This document shows, in pieces, positions 8,188-17,270 of a stretch of DNA of 64,000 nt. The notes below the pieces were generated by a model, which worked only from the letters and a program-made list of their open reading frames with translations, had not been told where the DNA came from and searched no databases. The position numbers were made by a program, and so were the translations under genes. Source of the DNA: Nocardioides islandensis (GTDB lineage: Bacteria; Actinomycetota; Actinomycetes; Propionibacteriales; Nocardioidaceae); assembly GCF_015352455.1 (NCBI RefSeq), contig NZ_JADKPN010000001.1:248001-312000 (forward strand), written 5' to 3'. Every line of letters begins with the position of its first letter. Position 1 is the stretch's first letter.

Positions 8188-9198
8188 GTGACGACGACCT
8201 ACCGATACGTCTCCGACGGCAGCCTCCTGGACGGGATGCACCGCGACGGACTCGCGCGGCTGCTCAACCCGCTCGTGGTCTCCGGCTTCGTGGTGGCCTG
8301 TCTCGGGTTCGGGGTCGTCCTGTCCCTGGTCACCTACGAGAGCTCGCTGCCGACGTACCTCGGCAAGGTGCTCCTGATCGGTCTCTTCTGGGGTGCCCTG
8401 GAGCTGCTGGCCGTCGTGGTCTGCGTCGCCGTCATGGTGCCCACGGTCAGGGTGCTGAGCAGACGCGTCCTGGCCCGCAACTACGCAGCCGGCCTGGTCA
8501 CCGAGGTCGACCTGGGCGACGACGCGCTCGTGGTGCGCCGGGCCGCAGGCTCGCGCACGGTGCCGTACGGCACGGTCGCCCAGATCAAGCGCCGGCGCGC
8601 ATTCCTCAGCATCGCGGTCCGTGGCAGCCTGCGCCCCGTGCTGCTGCCGGCGGAGATCCTGCCGGACGACGCGCTGGACTACGTCCGCACCCGCTCGCGG
8701 GGCCGGGTGCCGGCGGCGTCGGTGCCGCCCGTGGCGGGTGAGCCGAGCAGACGGTTCGTGGCGCCGGCCGGTTGGGCCGCGCACCTGGCCGCGGTGCACC
8801 TGCGCTCGACCCTGACCGGCCGGGCGTTCTGGACGCGTCTCGGAGTCGCCCTCGCGGTGACGGGGGTCGCGGCAGTGCTGGGTCATCCAGCCTGGCTGGT
8901 CCTGGCTCCGGCCTTCGCCGTCCTCTTCGTCGCGGTCAGCTACGTCCAGGCCCGCCGCGCGTTCGCGTCCGCGGTGCCCGACGGCACCGAGGCGACCACC
9001 GAGTTCCTCGAGGACCGCTTCATCTCGCGCAACCACGGCGGGGTGCGCGAGATCCGGTACGACGACGTCCGCTCCGTCGAGGTCCACGGCGACGTCGTAC
9101 GCCTTCGCATCGGCTCCCTGCCCGGCGCGATGCTGATCGCCCGAGCGCTGGTGACCGACGACGGGCTCGAGCGGCTCCGGCGCGCGCCGGCCGGGTGA
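8188..9198 (+). CDS. Membrane protein with duplicated two-helix plus PH-like (YcxB-type) units
   Basis: 336 residues, apparently two similar halves. Each half has a hydrophobic pair of helices (about 30-95 and 215-255) followed by a soluble beta-rich domain of about 70 residues (LVTEVDLGDDALVVRRAAGS...; TTEFLEDRFISRNHGGVREIRYDDV...). This resembles YcxB/PH-like membrane-associated domains. The GTG start at 8188 follows a TACGAT box by six bases. Function is unknown; the duplication is inferred from hydropathy and motif spacing. Confidence 0.7.
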   Translation: MTTTYRYVSDGSLLDGMHRDGLARLLNPLVVSGFVVACLGFGVVLSLVTYESSLPTYLGKVLLIGLFWGALELLAVVVCVAVMVPTVRVLSRRVLARNYAAGLVTEVDLGDDALVVRRAAGSRTVPYGTVAQIKRRRAFLSIAVRGSLRPVLLPAEILPDDALDYVRTRSRGRVPAASVPPVAGEPSRRFVAPAGWAAHLAAVHLRSTLTGRAFWTRLGVALAVTGVAAVLGHPAWLVLAPAFAVLFVAVSYVQARRAFASAVPDGTEATTEFLEDRFISRNHGGVREIRYDDVRSVEVHGDVVRLRIGSLPGAMLIARALVTDDGLERLRRAPAG

Positions 9199-9201
9199 CG
9201 G

Positions 9202-9951
9202 CTACTCGCCCAGCAGCCGGTTGATGCGTGCCGCCGTCTCCGTGTCGGTGGTGACCACGCGGCGCAGACCGTGCGGGGTGCGGTGCCAGCCGCTCGGCAC
9301 GACGGGGCGACCGACCACGAACGGCCGGCCGGGGTCGGCGTTGTCGACCACCAGGTCGGCGTCCGCGACAGGATCGGCGGCAGCGCGGTAGAGCCGCTGC
9401 GCCTCGAGGTAGCGGCGCTGGTCCGGGTGGTCGACGTCGGGAGGTACGCCGTCGCGGTCGGCCATCCGGCGTACCCGCTCCTCGTCCGGCACCTCCAGCC
9501 ACACGACCAGGTCCCAGCACCCGGACAGCTCGGCCCGCTGGGCGAACACGCCGTCCACGAGGAGGACGCCGTGCTCGGGCACGTCGGCCGGCGGCTCGTC
9601 GAGCACCGCGTCGGTCGCCAGGTCGTGGACGCGGGGACGGTACGGCGTCCCGGCGCCGCGGCACCACGGGTCCAGGAGCTCGTGCCGCACGGCGCGGTAG
9701 TCGAACGAGCGCGACCACACGGTCTCGCCGGTGCGCCCGGCCTCGTGCCGGTAGGCCTTCGGGTGGTGGAAGTCGTCGAGCGAGGCGCGCACGACCGCGC
9801 GGCCGGCCTCACCCAGCAGGGCGGCCAGGTCGTCGGCGAACCAGGTCTTCCCGGCACCGTCCGCCCCGTCGACCACGACCAGCAACGGCCGGTCCAGGTC
9901 GGGCAGCGCGCCCGCGACCTCGGCGAGGACGGCGCGTCGCTCCGGGGTCAC
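9202..9951 (-). CDS. Uridine kinase/phosphoribulokinase-like P-loop kinase
   Basis: 249 residues. The Walker A motif is in VVVDGADGAGKTWFADDLA (about 22-40), and a lid/base-binding segment (ASLDDFHHPKAYRH) typical of the uridine kinase family follows. GVLLVDGVFAQRAEL contains the Walker B-like aspartate. It would phosphorylate a nucleoside or related small molecule, but true uridine specificity is uncertain. GTG 9951 overlaps the stop of the membrane-protein gene upstream (GTGA), so the two are coupled. Confidence 0.8.
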   Translation of the reverse strand: MTPERRAVLAEVAGALPDLDRPLLVVVDGADGAGKTWFADDLAALLGEAGRAVVRASLDDFHHPKAYRHEAGRTGETVWSRSFDYRAVRHELLDPWCRGAGTPYRPRVHDLATDAVLDEPPADVPEHGVLLVDGVFAQRAELSGCWDLVVWLEVPDEERVRRMADRDGVPPDVDHPDQRRYLEAQRLYRAAADPVADADLVVDNADPGRPFVVGRPVVPSGWHRTPHGLRRVVTTDTETAARINRLLGE

Positions 9952-10454
9952 TCGTCGGAGCCTCGCACGTGCGCCCCGCCCGGCGGGCGGCGCACCATGA
10001 AGTCCCACACCAGGCCGTGGCCGACCAGCACCAGCAGGATCAGCAGGATCGCCTCGGCCTGGATGGGCTTGATGTCCAGCGGGCTCGCCACCTCGGGAGC
10101 CGCTCCGATGATCGCCACGAGCACGTAGATGGCCAGCGTGGCGACGTACTTGGCGCGCGGCTGCTCGTCGCCCCCGGACCGGAGCACGCGCAGCAGGCGC
10201 AGGGTCGAGACGCAGCCGACGACGGCGACCGCGATGAAGCTGACCCGCCAGATGTTCGGGGTCTCCGCCCCACCGACCTGGGCGAAGAGGCCCATCAGCG
10301 CGGGAAGCAGGAACGTCAGGTACACCCCACCGACCGCCCGGCGCTCGTCGGCCACGCCGATCCAGTTCGAGTTGAGCTGGAGCACGTTCCACCACAGGCC
10401 GAGCAGCGTGAAGCAGGTCGCCGAGAACAGTGCGTAGAACGTCGAGATGTCCAT
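9948..10454 (-). CDS. Hypothetical four-helix integral membrane protein
   Basis: 168 residues beginning MDISTFYALFSATCFTLLGL. Four hydrophobic segments are visible (about 8-28, 45-62, 72-90 and 118-150). A good ribosome site (GGGGAGGG, 7 bases upstream) supports ATG 10454. It is the first gene of a two-gene unit with the kinase and divergent from the nucleotidyltransferase-like gene at 10500. No named family is recognised. Confidence 0.7.
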   Translation of the reverse strand: MDISTFYALFSATCFTLLGLWWNVLQLNSNWIGVADERRAVGGVYLTFLLPALMGLFAQVGGAETPNIWRVSFIAVAVVGCVSTLRLLRVLRSGGDEQPRAKYVATLAIYVLVAIIGAAPEVASPLDIKPIQAEAILLILLVLVGHGLVWDFMVRRPPGGAHVRGSDE

Positions 10455-10499
10455 GCGAAACCCTCCCCGGGCGACATCGTAGGCAGCGAGGATGTGCGC

Positions 10500-11708
10500 A
10501 TGCACGAGAAGGAGCGGTTCGTCCGCAGCGGCGGCGTGTTCGGACTCGACGACGTGGTCGGCGACTTCGACGCCGCCGGCGTCGACGCGGTGCGCCAGAT
10601 CGCCGACATGATCCGCACCCAGGCGCGCGAGGGCGTGCGCAGCGCGATGGCGCTCGCGGGCAGCGCGGCGCAGTCGAAGTTCCAGCTGTTCCCGGGCGAC
10701 TGCGACTTCTTCGAGCGCGTCCACATCACCGCGCCGACGCGCGAGGACGCCATCGAGGTGCTCGCGCTGACGATGATCGAGGCCGTCGCACGGACGTTCA
10801 CCAACCCGCACCTGCAGTTCGCCGAGATGAAGCTGGGCCTGTACCCCGCGCCGTACAGCCGGGCCGAGGAGCCCGTCGGGCAGGGCTCGCCGATCAGCTG
10901 GGGCCTGGAGGACCTCGACGTGCGGATGATCCGCGTCGTCGACGCCACCGGAGAGACGCACCGGCTGCGCATGCACGAGGTCGCCATGGACCCGGGTTTC
11001 GTCAAGCTGGACTGGGTGTACGCCGACCGCGAGCGCGACCGGGTCGTACCGGTGTCGAAGGTCATCGACGCCACGTGGGAGTCGCCCGACGGGTCGATCA
11101 TCGCGCTCGACGGCGTGCTCGACAGCTTCTACCAGGAGGTCTACCTCGACCCGGAGAGCCAGGTCGACGTCGAACGGCTGGTGCAGCACGTCTCCCCCGA
11201 CGGGCTGGAGAACTACCTCGACCAGATCGCCGGCGAGATCGCGAAGTACTCCGCCGAGGGCCACGAGAACTACGGCAAGGTCGCCAAGCGGCTCTACAAC
11301 ATCACCCGCATCCTGCGGCGCGACGCCGACGCGTCGTACCTGCGGCAGCTCTTCGACGACCCACCGGCGCGGCTGTACCAGGTCGGCGGCACGATGCACG
11401 CGCTCAGCGAGGCCATCCGGGCCGAACGGCTGGACAGGGAGACCATCGCCGGCCAGCTCGCGGCGCTCGAGGGCACCATCGCCGACTGCTACGTCGGCGC
11501 CGACCGGGACGAGATCATCGCGCTGGTCCGGCGGCTGCCGGACATGGACGAGGACGAGCTGCTCGCGGCCGCGGAGCGGATCGCCGCCGCGTCCAACACC
11601 CAGGTGAGCGACTACTTCCAGCAGAAGATCGACGAGTCGCCGGGGCTGAAGAACGTCTACGAGCTGGTGCTCAAGGAAGCTCCCCGGAAGCCGGGTGAGC
11701 ACGCATGA
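10500..11708 (+). CDS. Candidate nucleotidyltransferase-fold protein with a helical C-terminal half
   Basis: 402 residues. Residues about 48-75 read MALAGSAAQSKFQ, then FPGDCDFFERVHI. The spacing of a hydrophobic-G-S turn followed by D-x-D and a beta strand matches the active-site signature of the polymerase-beta/minimal nucleotidyltransferase superfamily. The assignment is an inference from this motif; no family name is certain. The C-terminal 200 residues are helix-rich and contain no known motif. It overlaps the exonuclease gene by four bases (ATGA). ATG 10500 is chosen because it is the last start before the conserved region and clears the divergent gene. Confidence 0.6.
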   Translation: MHEKERFVRSGGVFGLDDVVGDFDAAGVDAVRQIADMIRTQAREGVRSAMALAGSAAQSKFQLFPGDCDFFERVHITAPTREDAIEVLALTMIEAVARTFTNPHLQFAEMKLGLYPAPYSRAEEPVGQGSPISWGLEDLDVRMIRVVDATGETHRLRMHEVAMDPGFVKLDWVYADRERDRVVPVSKVIDATWESPDGSIIALDGVLDSFYQEVYLDPESQVDVERLVQHVSPDGLENYLDQIAGEIAKYSAEGHENYGKVAKRLYNITRILRRDADASYLRQLFDDPPARLYQVGGTMHALSEAIRAERLDRETIAGQLAALEGTIADCYVGADRDEIIALVRRLPDMDEDELLAAAERIAAASNTQVSDYFQQKIDESPGLKNVYELVLKEAPRKPGEHA

Positions 11709-12379
11709 CCACGACCTCCGAGGACGAGCTCCCCGACGACCCGGCCACCGAGGAGCCGACCGAGCCACCGGTCCGCTCCGACGTCTACATCTCCGCCGAC
11801 ATCGAGGCCGACGGGCCGGTCCCTGGGCGGTACTCGATGCTCTCGCTCGGGATGTGCATCGCCGGGGAGCAGGACGCGGCCGGGACGTTCACGCCGATCC
11901 AGCCGGAGTCGGCACGCTTCTACCGCGAGCTCAAGCCGATCTCCCACGAGTTCGAGCCGAGCAACCTGGACGTCGTACGGGCCGGTGGCCTCGACCGCGA
12001 CCGGCTGCTGCGTGAGGGCGAGGACCCCGTCGACGCGATGACCGACGCGGCCCGCTGGGTCAACGATCTCGCACACGGCCGTCGGCCCGTCTTCGTGGGC
12101 TGGCCGATGGGGTACGACTGGATGTTCCTCCAGTGGTACTTCCACACGTACTCCGTCATCGGGTCGCCGTTCGCGTTCGGCTCCGCGCTCGACATGAAGT
12201 CGATGATGTACGCCGTCACGCACCACGTCCTGGACAAGCTGGGCAAGGAGCACATCCCGGCCGAGCTGCTGCCGGAGCGCCCGCACACCCACAACGCGCT
12301 GGACGACGCCGTCGAGCAGGCCGAGCTGTTCCAGAACCTGCGCCGCTGGCGGATGCCGGGCCAGCGGGACGACTACTGA
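11705..12379 (+). CDS. DEDDh-family 3'-5' exonuclease
   Basis: 224 residues. After a 25-residue acidic tail comes ISADIEADGPVPGRYSMLSL, in which D-I-E is the Exo I metal-binding motif. GWPMGYDWMFL and the SALDMKS region supply Exo II. HNALDDAVEQAELF is Exo III with the His-x4-Asp pattern of the DEDDh (RNase T/DnaQ-like) group. It should be a two-metal-ion 3' exonuclease on RNA or DNA. It begins inside the stop of the nucleotidyltransferase-like gene, implying coordinated synthesis of an enzyme that may add and one that removes 3' nucleotides. Confidence 0.8.
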   Translation: MTTTSEDELPDDPATEEPTEPPVRSDVYISADIEADGPVPGRYSMLSLGMCIAGEQDAAGTFTPIQPESARFYRELKPISHEFEPSNLDVVRAGGLDRDRLLREGEDPVDAMTDAARWVNDLAHGRRPVFVGWPMGYDWMFLQWYFHTYSVIGSPFAFGSALDMKSMMYAVTHHVLDKLGKEHIPAELLPERPHTHNALDDAVEQAELFQNLRRWRMPGQRDDY

Positions 12380-12392
12380 TCGGTGGCCACTG

Positions 12393-12408
12393 CCACCCCG
12401 CGGGGTGG
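12393..12408. terminator. GC-rich palindrome after the exonuclease gene
   Basis: CCACCCCGCGGGGTGG is perfectly self-complementary and begins 14 bases after the stop codon. There is no U-tract, as is common for high-GC actinobacterial terminators. An operator role for the next gene is the alternative. Confidence 0.45.
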
Positions 12409-12442
12409 TCTGTCAGCGGCGCAACCGTGATTCGGTGACGTC

Positions 12443-12919
12443 ATGGGCACAGTTGGTTGGATCATCCTCATCGTCGTCGTGCTGGTCGTCGTGGTCGGCG
12501 TGGCCGTCGCACTGATGGGCAACAAGCGCACCGCCGCCAAGCGCGAGGAGGCGGAGAGCCTGCGCTCCGAGGCCGAGGAGAAGGCCGCCGCCGTCGAGGC
12601 GCAGCGCCGCGAGGCCGACGAGGCCGCCGCGCGGGCCGAGGTGGCCCGCGCCGAGGCCGCGCGCGCCGAGCAGGCCGCCGCCGAGACACGCCAGGGCGTC
12701 ACCGTCGAGGAGGCTCGCGTCGAGGACCGCCTCCGGACCGCCGACGCCGTCGACCCCGACGTGGACACGCGCACCGACGACTACCAGCCGACCCCTCCCG
12801 GCACCCACGCCGCCACCGACCGGGACGACGTCTCCGCCCACACGACGGGGACGACGACCGGCGAAACGACGCTCGACCCCCAGCGCGAGGACACCCGGTA
12901 CCGCAGCGACCCGGCCTGA
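12443..12919 (+). CDS. Membrane-anchored coiled-coil protein
   Basis: 158 residues. One N-terminal membrane helix (VGWIILIVVVLVVVVGVAVAL, about residues 4-24) is followed by an Ala/Glu/Arg coiled coil (about 30-90, repeated EARAEAARAE pattern) and a disordered Thr/Asp-rich tail. Similar small proteins are common in actinobacteria and have no settled function. It is convergent with hutU across the large inverted repeat at 12937-13016. Confidence 0.7.
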   Translation: MGTVGWIILIVVVLVVVVGVAVALMGNKRTAAKREEAESLRSEAEEKAAAVEAQRREADEAAARAEVARAEAARAEQAAAETRQGVTVEEARVEDRLRTADAVDPDVDTRTDDYQPTPPGTHAATDRDDVSAHTTGTTTGETTLDPQREDTRYRSDPA

Positions 12920-12936
12920 CCCGCGCCGTACCGCAC

Positions 12937-13016
12937 GCACATGTAACGCGGTGTTAGACCGTCTTCCCACGCGTTAGAACGCGTGGGAAGTACCCCTAAC
13001 ACCGCGTTACATGTGC
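12937..13016. repeat. Two-tier cruciform-forming inverted repeat
   Basis: Perfect outer arms of 21 bases (12937-12957 and 12996-13016, beginning GCACATGTAACGCGG) enclose perfect inner arms of 13 bases (12963-12975 and 12978-12990, CTTCCCACGCGTT) with a 2-base loop. It lies between convergent genes and ends three bases before the hutU stop. It may be a bidirectional terminator, although 21 perfect pairs exceed what termination needs. Confidence 0.85.
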
Positions 13017-13018
13017 TC

Positions 13019-14731
13019 TCAGCCCCGCATCGGCACCCGTACCCCGCGCTCGGACGCCACCTCGGCGGCGCGGTCGTACCCCGCGTCGACGTGCCGGATG
13101 ACCCCCATGCCGGGGTCGTTGGTGAGCACTCGCTCAATCTTCTGGGCGGCCAGCTCGGTGCCGTCGGCGACGCAGACCTGGCCGGCGTGCAGCGAGCGGC
13201 CCATGCCGACGCCGCCGCCGTGGTGGAAGGACACCCAGGTCGCGCCTGACGCGGTGTTCACCAGCGCGTTGAGGATCGCCCAGTCGGCGATCGCGTCGGA
13301 GCCGTCGAGCATCGACTCGGTCTCGCGGTAGGGCGAGGCCACCGAGCCGCAGTCGAGGTGGTCGCGGCCGATGACGATCGGCGCCTTCAGCTCACCGGAG
13401 GCCACCATCTCGTTGAACTTCAGGCCGGCCAGGTGGCGCTCGCCGTACCCGAGCCAGCAGATGCGCGCCGGCAGGCCCTGGTAGTGGACCCGCTCGCCGG
13501 CCATGGTGATCCACTTCCGGAGCCGCTCGTTGTCGGGGAAAAGCTCGAGGATCGCGCGGTCGGTGGCGGCGATGTCGGCGGGGTCGCCGGAGAGGGCGGC
13601 CCAGCGGAACGGGCCCTTGCCCTCGCAGAAGAGCGGCCGGATGTACGCCGGTACGAAGCCGGGGAACTCGAACGCCCGGTCGTACCCGCCCTTCCTCGCC
13701 TCGTCGCGGATCGAGTTGCCGTAGTCGAAGACCTCGGCACCGGCGTCCTGGAACTCCACCATCGCCCGCACGTGCACGGCCATCGACGACTGCGCGTCCT
13801 TGGTGAAGCCCTCGGGATCCCGAGAAGCGGCGTCCTTCCAGTCCTCGAAGGCGACACCGAGCGGCAGGTACGACAGCGGGTCGTGCGCCGACGTCTGGTC
13901 GGTGACCACGTCGATCGGCGCCTTCATCTCCAGCAGCCTCGGAAACACCTCGGCCGCGTTGCCGAGCAGGCCGATCGACAGCGGGCGCCGCTCGTCGCGC
14001 GCGGCGACCGCACGGGCGACCGCGTCCTCCAGCGAGGACGCCTGCTCGTCCAGGTACTTGTGCTCGATCCGCCGGGTGATCCGCGACTGGTCGACGTCCA
14101 CGCAGATCGCCACGCCGTCGTTCATGGTCACGGCCAGCGGCTGCGCGCCGCCCATGCCGCCGAGGCCGGCGGTCAGCGTGATCGTGCCGGCCAGCGTGCC
14201 ATTGCCCTTCGAGACGCCGCTCGTTCCTCGCGGCTCCTCAGGAACCGACCCGGCCCTTCGGGCGGCGAGCTTGTCGGCCACCGCCGCGAACGTCTCGAAC
14301 GTGCCCTGCAGGATCCCCTGCGTGCCGATGTAGATCCACGAGCCCGCGGTCATCTGGCCGTACATGATCAGCCCGAGGTCCTCGAGCTTGCGGAACTCCT
14401 CCCAGTTGGCCCAGTCGCCGACCAGGTTGGAGTTGGCGATCAGCACGCGCGGTGCCCACTCGTGGGTCTTCATCACGCCGACCGGCTTGCCGGACTGCAC
14501 GAGCATCGTCTCGTCGGCCTCGAGGTCGCGCAGGGTGGCCACGAGGGCGTCGTACGCCGGCCAGCTGCGGGCGGCCTTGCCGGTGCCGCCGTACACCACG
14601 AGGTCCTCGGGACGCTCGGCCACCTCGGGGTCGAGGTTGTTCATCAGCATCCGCAGCGGCGCCTCGGTCTGCCAGGACTTGGCGGTCAGCTCGGTGCCGG
14701 TCGCGGCGTGGATGGGGAGGCGGTCGTTCAC
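13019..14731 (-). CDS. hutU: Urocanate hydratase with an extra ~20-residue loop
   Basis: Second step of histidine degradation, urocanate to imidazolonepropionate. The 570 residues match HutU from end to end. They include [16 protein letters not shown] for the NAD-binding glycine loop, the [14 protein letters not shown] segment ([19 protein letters not shown]) and [18 protein letters not shown] with the conserved cysteine region. Before [15 protein letters not shown] the sequence carries an extra segment containing [17 protein letters not shown], encoded by repeat-like DNA (14205-14268). GTG 14731 overlaps the hutH stop (GTGA). Probably controlled by the divergent IclR protein. Confidence 0.95.
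   Translation of the reverse strand: MNDRLPIHAATGTELTAKSWQTEAPLRMLMNNLDPEVAERPEDLVVYGGTGKAARSWPAYDALVATLRDLEADETMLVQSGKPVGVMKTHEWAPRVLIANSNLVGDWANWEEFRKLEDLGLIMYGQMTAGSWIYIGTQGILQGTFETFAAVADKLAARRAGSVPEEPRGTSGVSKGNGTLAGTITLTAGLGGMGGAQPLAVTMNDGVAICVDVDQSRITRRIEHKYLDEQASSLEDAVARAVAARDERRPLSIGLLGNAAEVFPRLLEMKAPIDVVTDQTSAHDPLSYLPLGVAFEDWKDAASRDPEGFTKDAQSSMAVHVRAMVEFQDAGAEVFDYGNSIRDEARKGGYDRAFEFPGFVPAYIRPLFCEGKGPFRWAALSGDPADIAATDRAILELFPDNERLRKWITMAGERVHYQGLPARICWLGYGERHLAGLKFNEMVASGELKAPIVIGRDHLDCGSVASPYRETESMLDGSDAIADWAILNALVNTASGATWVSFHHGGGVGMGRSLHAGQVCVADGTELAAQKIERVLTNDPGMGVIRHVDAGYDRAAEVASERGVRVPMRG
14205..14268. repeat. Repeat-derived in-frame insertion inside hutU
   Basis: The segment begins CCCTTCGAGACG, the same 12 bases that form part of the hairpin arm at 38645-38656. 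It contains the inverted pair GTTCCT/AGGAAC. It encodes about 20 residues absent from the usual HutU sequence at this point, so it looks like a palindromic repeat that inserted without breaking the frame. Confidence 0.65.
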
Positions 14732-16272
14732 TGGAGTTCTCCGATCTCTTCTTCGACGGCGGCGAGCACGGCGCCGGACTGGACGAGGGAGACGGTGGTC
14801 TCGATCTCCGGGGACAGGTAGCGGTCGGGGCCGGGGCCTTGCACCCCGGACGACCGCAGCAGGTCGACGACGGCGCCGGTGCCGGGCGCGGGCTCGAGCG
14901 GCCGGCGCAGGTCGAGGGCCCGAGCCGCGGTGAGCAGCTCGATCGCCACGACGCGCGAGAGGCCGTCGACGGACCGGCGCAGCTTGCGGGCGGCGTTCCA
15001 GCCCATCGACACGTGGTCCTCCTGCATCGCGCTGGAGGGGATCGAGTCGACGGACGCCGGGACGGCCAGCCGCTTCATCTCCGAGACGATGGCGGCCTGC
15101 GTGTACTGGGCGATCATGTGCCCGCTGTCGACACCGGGGTCGTCGGCGAGGAACGGCGGCAGGTCGTGGTTGCGGGCCTTGTCGAGGAAGCGGTCGGTAC
15201 GCCGCTCGCTGATCGAGGCGGCGTCTGCGGCGACGATCGCCAGGAAGTCCAGCACGTAGGCGACCGGCGCACCGTGGAAGTTGCCGTTGCTGCGGACCTC
15301 GTCGCCCACGACCACCGGGTTGTCGACCGCCGACGCCAGCTCGCGGGACGCCACCAGCGCGGCGTGCTCGACGGTGTCGCGGGCGGCGCCGTGGACCTGG
15401 GGCGAGCAGCGCAGCGAGTACGCGTCCTGCACCCGGTGGAACATGTCCTCCCGGTGGCTGGCCATCACCCCGGAGCCGGCGAGGACGGCGCGCAGGTTGG
15501 CGGCCGAGAGCCCTTGTCCCACCTGGGGCCTGAGCTCCTGCAGCTCGGCGGCGAAGACCCGGTCGGTGCCCATCTGCGCCTCGACGCTCATGGCGGCGGC
15601 GATGTCCGCCGTCCGCAGCAGCATCCGCAGGTCGGTGATCGCCATGACCAGCATGCCGAGCATGCCGTCGGTGCCGTTGATGAGGGCCAGGCCCTCCTTG
15701 GCCTTGAGCTCGACCGGCGTGAGGCCCGCGGCGGCCAGCGCATCCGCGGCCGGCATGAGGGTCCCGGACGCGTCCCGTACGTCGCCCTCACCCATCAGCG
15801 CGAGAGCGCAGTGGGACAACGGCGCGAGGTCGCCGGAGCAGCCCAGCGAGCCGTACTCGCGCACGACCGGCGTGATCCCCGCCGACAGCAGCGCGGCCAT
15901 CAGCTCGGCCGTCTCGCGGCGGATGCCGGTGTGCCCGGTGGCCAGCGTCGAGAGGCGCAGCAGCATCAGCGCGCGCACCACCTCGCGCTCGACCTCCGGT
16001 CCGGAACCCGCGGCGTGCGACCGCACCAGGGACCGCTGGAGCTGCTCGCGCATCTCGGCCGGGATGTGCCGCGTCGCGAGCGCGCCGAACCCGGTCGAGA
16101 TCCCGTACGCCGGGTCCGTCGCGGCCGCCAGCTCCTCGACCACCGCGCGCGCCTTGTCGATCGCGTCGAGCGCACCGTCGGTCAACGCCACCGGGGCTCC
16201 GTCGCGGGCCACGGCCACCACGTCCTCGATCGACAGGGGGCCGACGTATACCTGCACCGTCATGCCTCCCAT
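14728..16272 (-). CDS. hutH: Histidine ammonia-lyase
   Basis: Deaminates histidine to urocanate. The 514 residues contain all hallmarks: [10 protein letters not shown] near residue 55, the prosthetic-group region [27 protein letters not shown], and [19 protein letters not shown] near the C-terminus. The electrophilic MIO group forms from three residues that are usually Ala-Ser-Gly; here they read Cys-Ser-Gly, which I recall also from Streptomyces HutH. ATG 16272 is preferred over 16263 because GGAGG lies six bases before it. First gene of the hutH-hutU unit. Confidence 0.95.
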   Translation of the reverse strand: MGGMTVQVYVGPLSIEDVVAVARDGAPVALTDGALDAIDKARAVVEELAAATDPAYGISTGFGALATRHIPAEMREQLQRSLVRSHAAGSGPEVEREVVRALMLLRLSTLATGHTGIRRETAELMAALLSAGITPVVREYGSLGCSGDLAPLSHCALALMGEGDVRDASGTLMPAADALAAAGLTPVELKAKEGLALINGTDGMLGMLVMAITDLRMLLRTADIAAAMSVEAQMGTDRVFAAELQELRPQVGQGLSAANLRAVLAGSGVMASHREDMFHRVQDAYSLRCSPQVHGAARDTVEHAALVASRELASAVDNPVVVGDEVRSNGNFHGAPVAYVLDFLAIVAADAASISERRTDRFLDKARNHDLPPFLADDPGVDSGHMIAQYTQAAIVSEMKRLAVPASVDSIPSSAMQEDHVSMGWNAARKLRRSVDGLSRVVAIELLTAARALDLRRPLEPAPGTGAVVDLLRSSGVQGPGPDRYLSPEIETTVSLVQSGAVLAAVEEEIGELQ

Positions 16273-16350
16273 GCAACTCCTCCGGCGCCCCGTTCGGGGA
16301 GTAGGGGTGCCGTCGAGGGTGTCTCGGATGCGAGACTCATCGCATCGCTT

Positions 16351-16453
16351 CGCTGGTCGAGCCGGGCGAGCCCCTGGGCGAGCCCGTGTCGAGACCCCGT
16401 AACTCTCACCGGGTCTCGACACCGCTCGCTGGCGCTCGCGGGCTCGACCAGCG
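16351..16453. repeat. CTGGTCGAG-family palindromic repeat in the hutH/iclR divergent region
   Basis: Outer arms CGCTGGTCGAGCC (16351-16363) and GGCTCGACCAGCG (16441-16453) enclose a second perfect pair, GTGTCGAGACCC (16386-16397) and GGGTCTCGACAC (16411-16422). The element fills most of the space between the two divergent genes, so it may affect both promoters. Confidence 0.85.
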
Positions 16454-16466
16454 AAAGAAGAGACTC

Positions 16467-17219
16467 ATGGGACAGGTACCCGCCGCCACCAGGACCCTGA
16501 GGGTCCTGCGGTTCCTGGCCTCCCAGCCGGAGCCGACGTCGATCGACCGGATCATGCGGGCGTGCGGGCTGCCGCGCTCCACGGCGTACCACCTGCTCAC
16601 CGCCATGGCCGAGGAGGGTTTCGTGGTGCACCTGCCCGACGAGCACCGGTGGGGCCTCGGCGTGGCGGCGTTCGAGGTGGGCAGCGGGTACACCCGGCAG
16701 GAGCCCCTGCAACGGATCGCGAGACGGCTGCTCGCCGACCTGGCCGACACGACCGGCCAGAGCGCCCACCTGGCGGTGCTGCACGGGCGCGACGTCCTGT
16801 ACGTCGTCGAGGAGCGCGCGCCGGGCCGGCCGCCGCTGGTCACCGACGTCGGCGTGCGCCTGCCCGCTCACCTGACCGCCAGCGGGCGCGCGATCCTGGC
16901 CGAGCTGCCGGCGGCGCAGGTCCGCGCGCTGTACCCGGGCGCGGACGCCTTCGTGCAGCGTCACGGCACCGGGCCGCGCACCCTCAGCCAGCTGCGCACA
17001 TTGCTGAGCGACACCCGGCAGCGCGGGTACGCCGTGGAGGAGGGTGAGGTCACGCCCGGTCTCTCCAGCGTGGCCTCGGCCGTGCTCGACCACAACGGGC
17101 ACCCGGTTGCAGGAGTGGCGCTGACCTACGCCGAGGGCGAGACTGCGAGCCTGGCCGCGGCCGTACGTCGGACCGCTACGACCTTGTCCCGGCGGCTGGG
17201 TGGTCCGGACAGGCGGTGA
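16467..17219 (+). CDS. IclR-family transcriptional regulator, probable hut regulator
   Basis: 250 residues. An N-terminal winged helix-turn-helix (ATRTLRVLRFLASQPEPTSI, then LPRSTAYHLLTAM as recognition helix, about 5-60) is followed by the IclR effector domain (about 75-245, with the typical PAHLTASGRAILAELP and RQRGYAVEEGEVTPGLSSVA). Divergent placement next to hutH, 194 bases apart, suggests it responds to histidine or urocanate and controls hutHU. ATG 16467 has only a weak purine-rich ribosome site. Confidence 0.88.
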   Translation: MGQVPAATRTLRVLRFLASQPEPTSIDRIMRACGLPRSTAYHLLTAMAEEGFVVHLPDEHRWGLGVAAFEVGSGYTRQEPLQRIARRLLADLADTTGQSAHLAVLHGRDVLYVVEERAPGRPPLVTDVGVRLPAHLTASGRAILAELPAAQVRALYPGADAFVQRHGTGPRTLSQLRTLLSDTRQRGYAVEEGEVTPGLSSVASAVLDHNGHPVAGVALTYAEGETASLAAAVRRTATTLSRRLGGPDRR

Positions 17220-17270
17220 CCTTCTGCCCGGGTGGTCGTTGAGCAGTCAGGAACGCGGGAGGGAGCCCGG

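Noticed and set aside
10455..11768. Minus-strand frame extending the small membrane protein across the nucleotidyltransferase-like gene
   Set aside because: The membrane protein has its own ATG and ribosome site at 10454; the extension is antisense to a well-formed gene.
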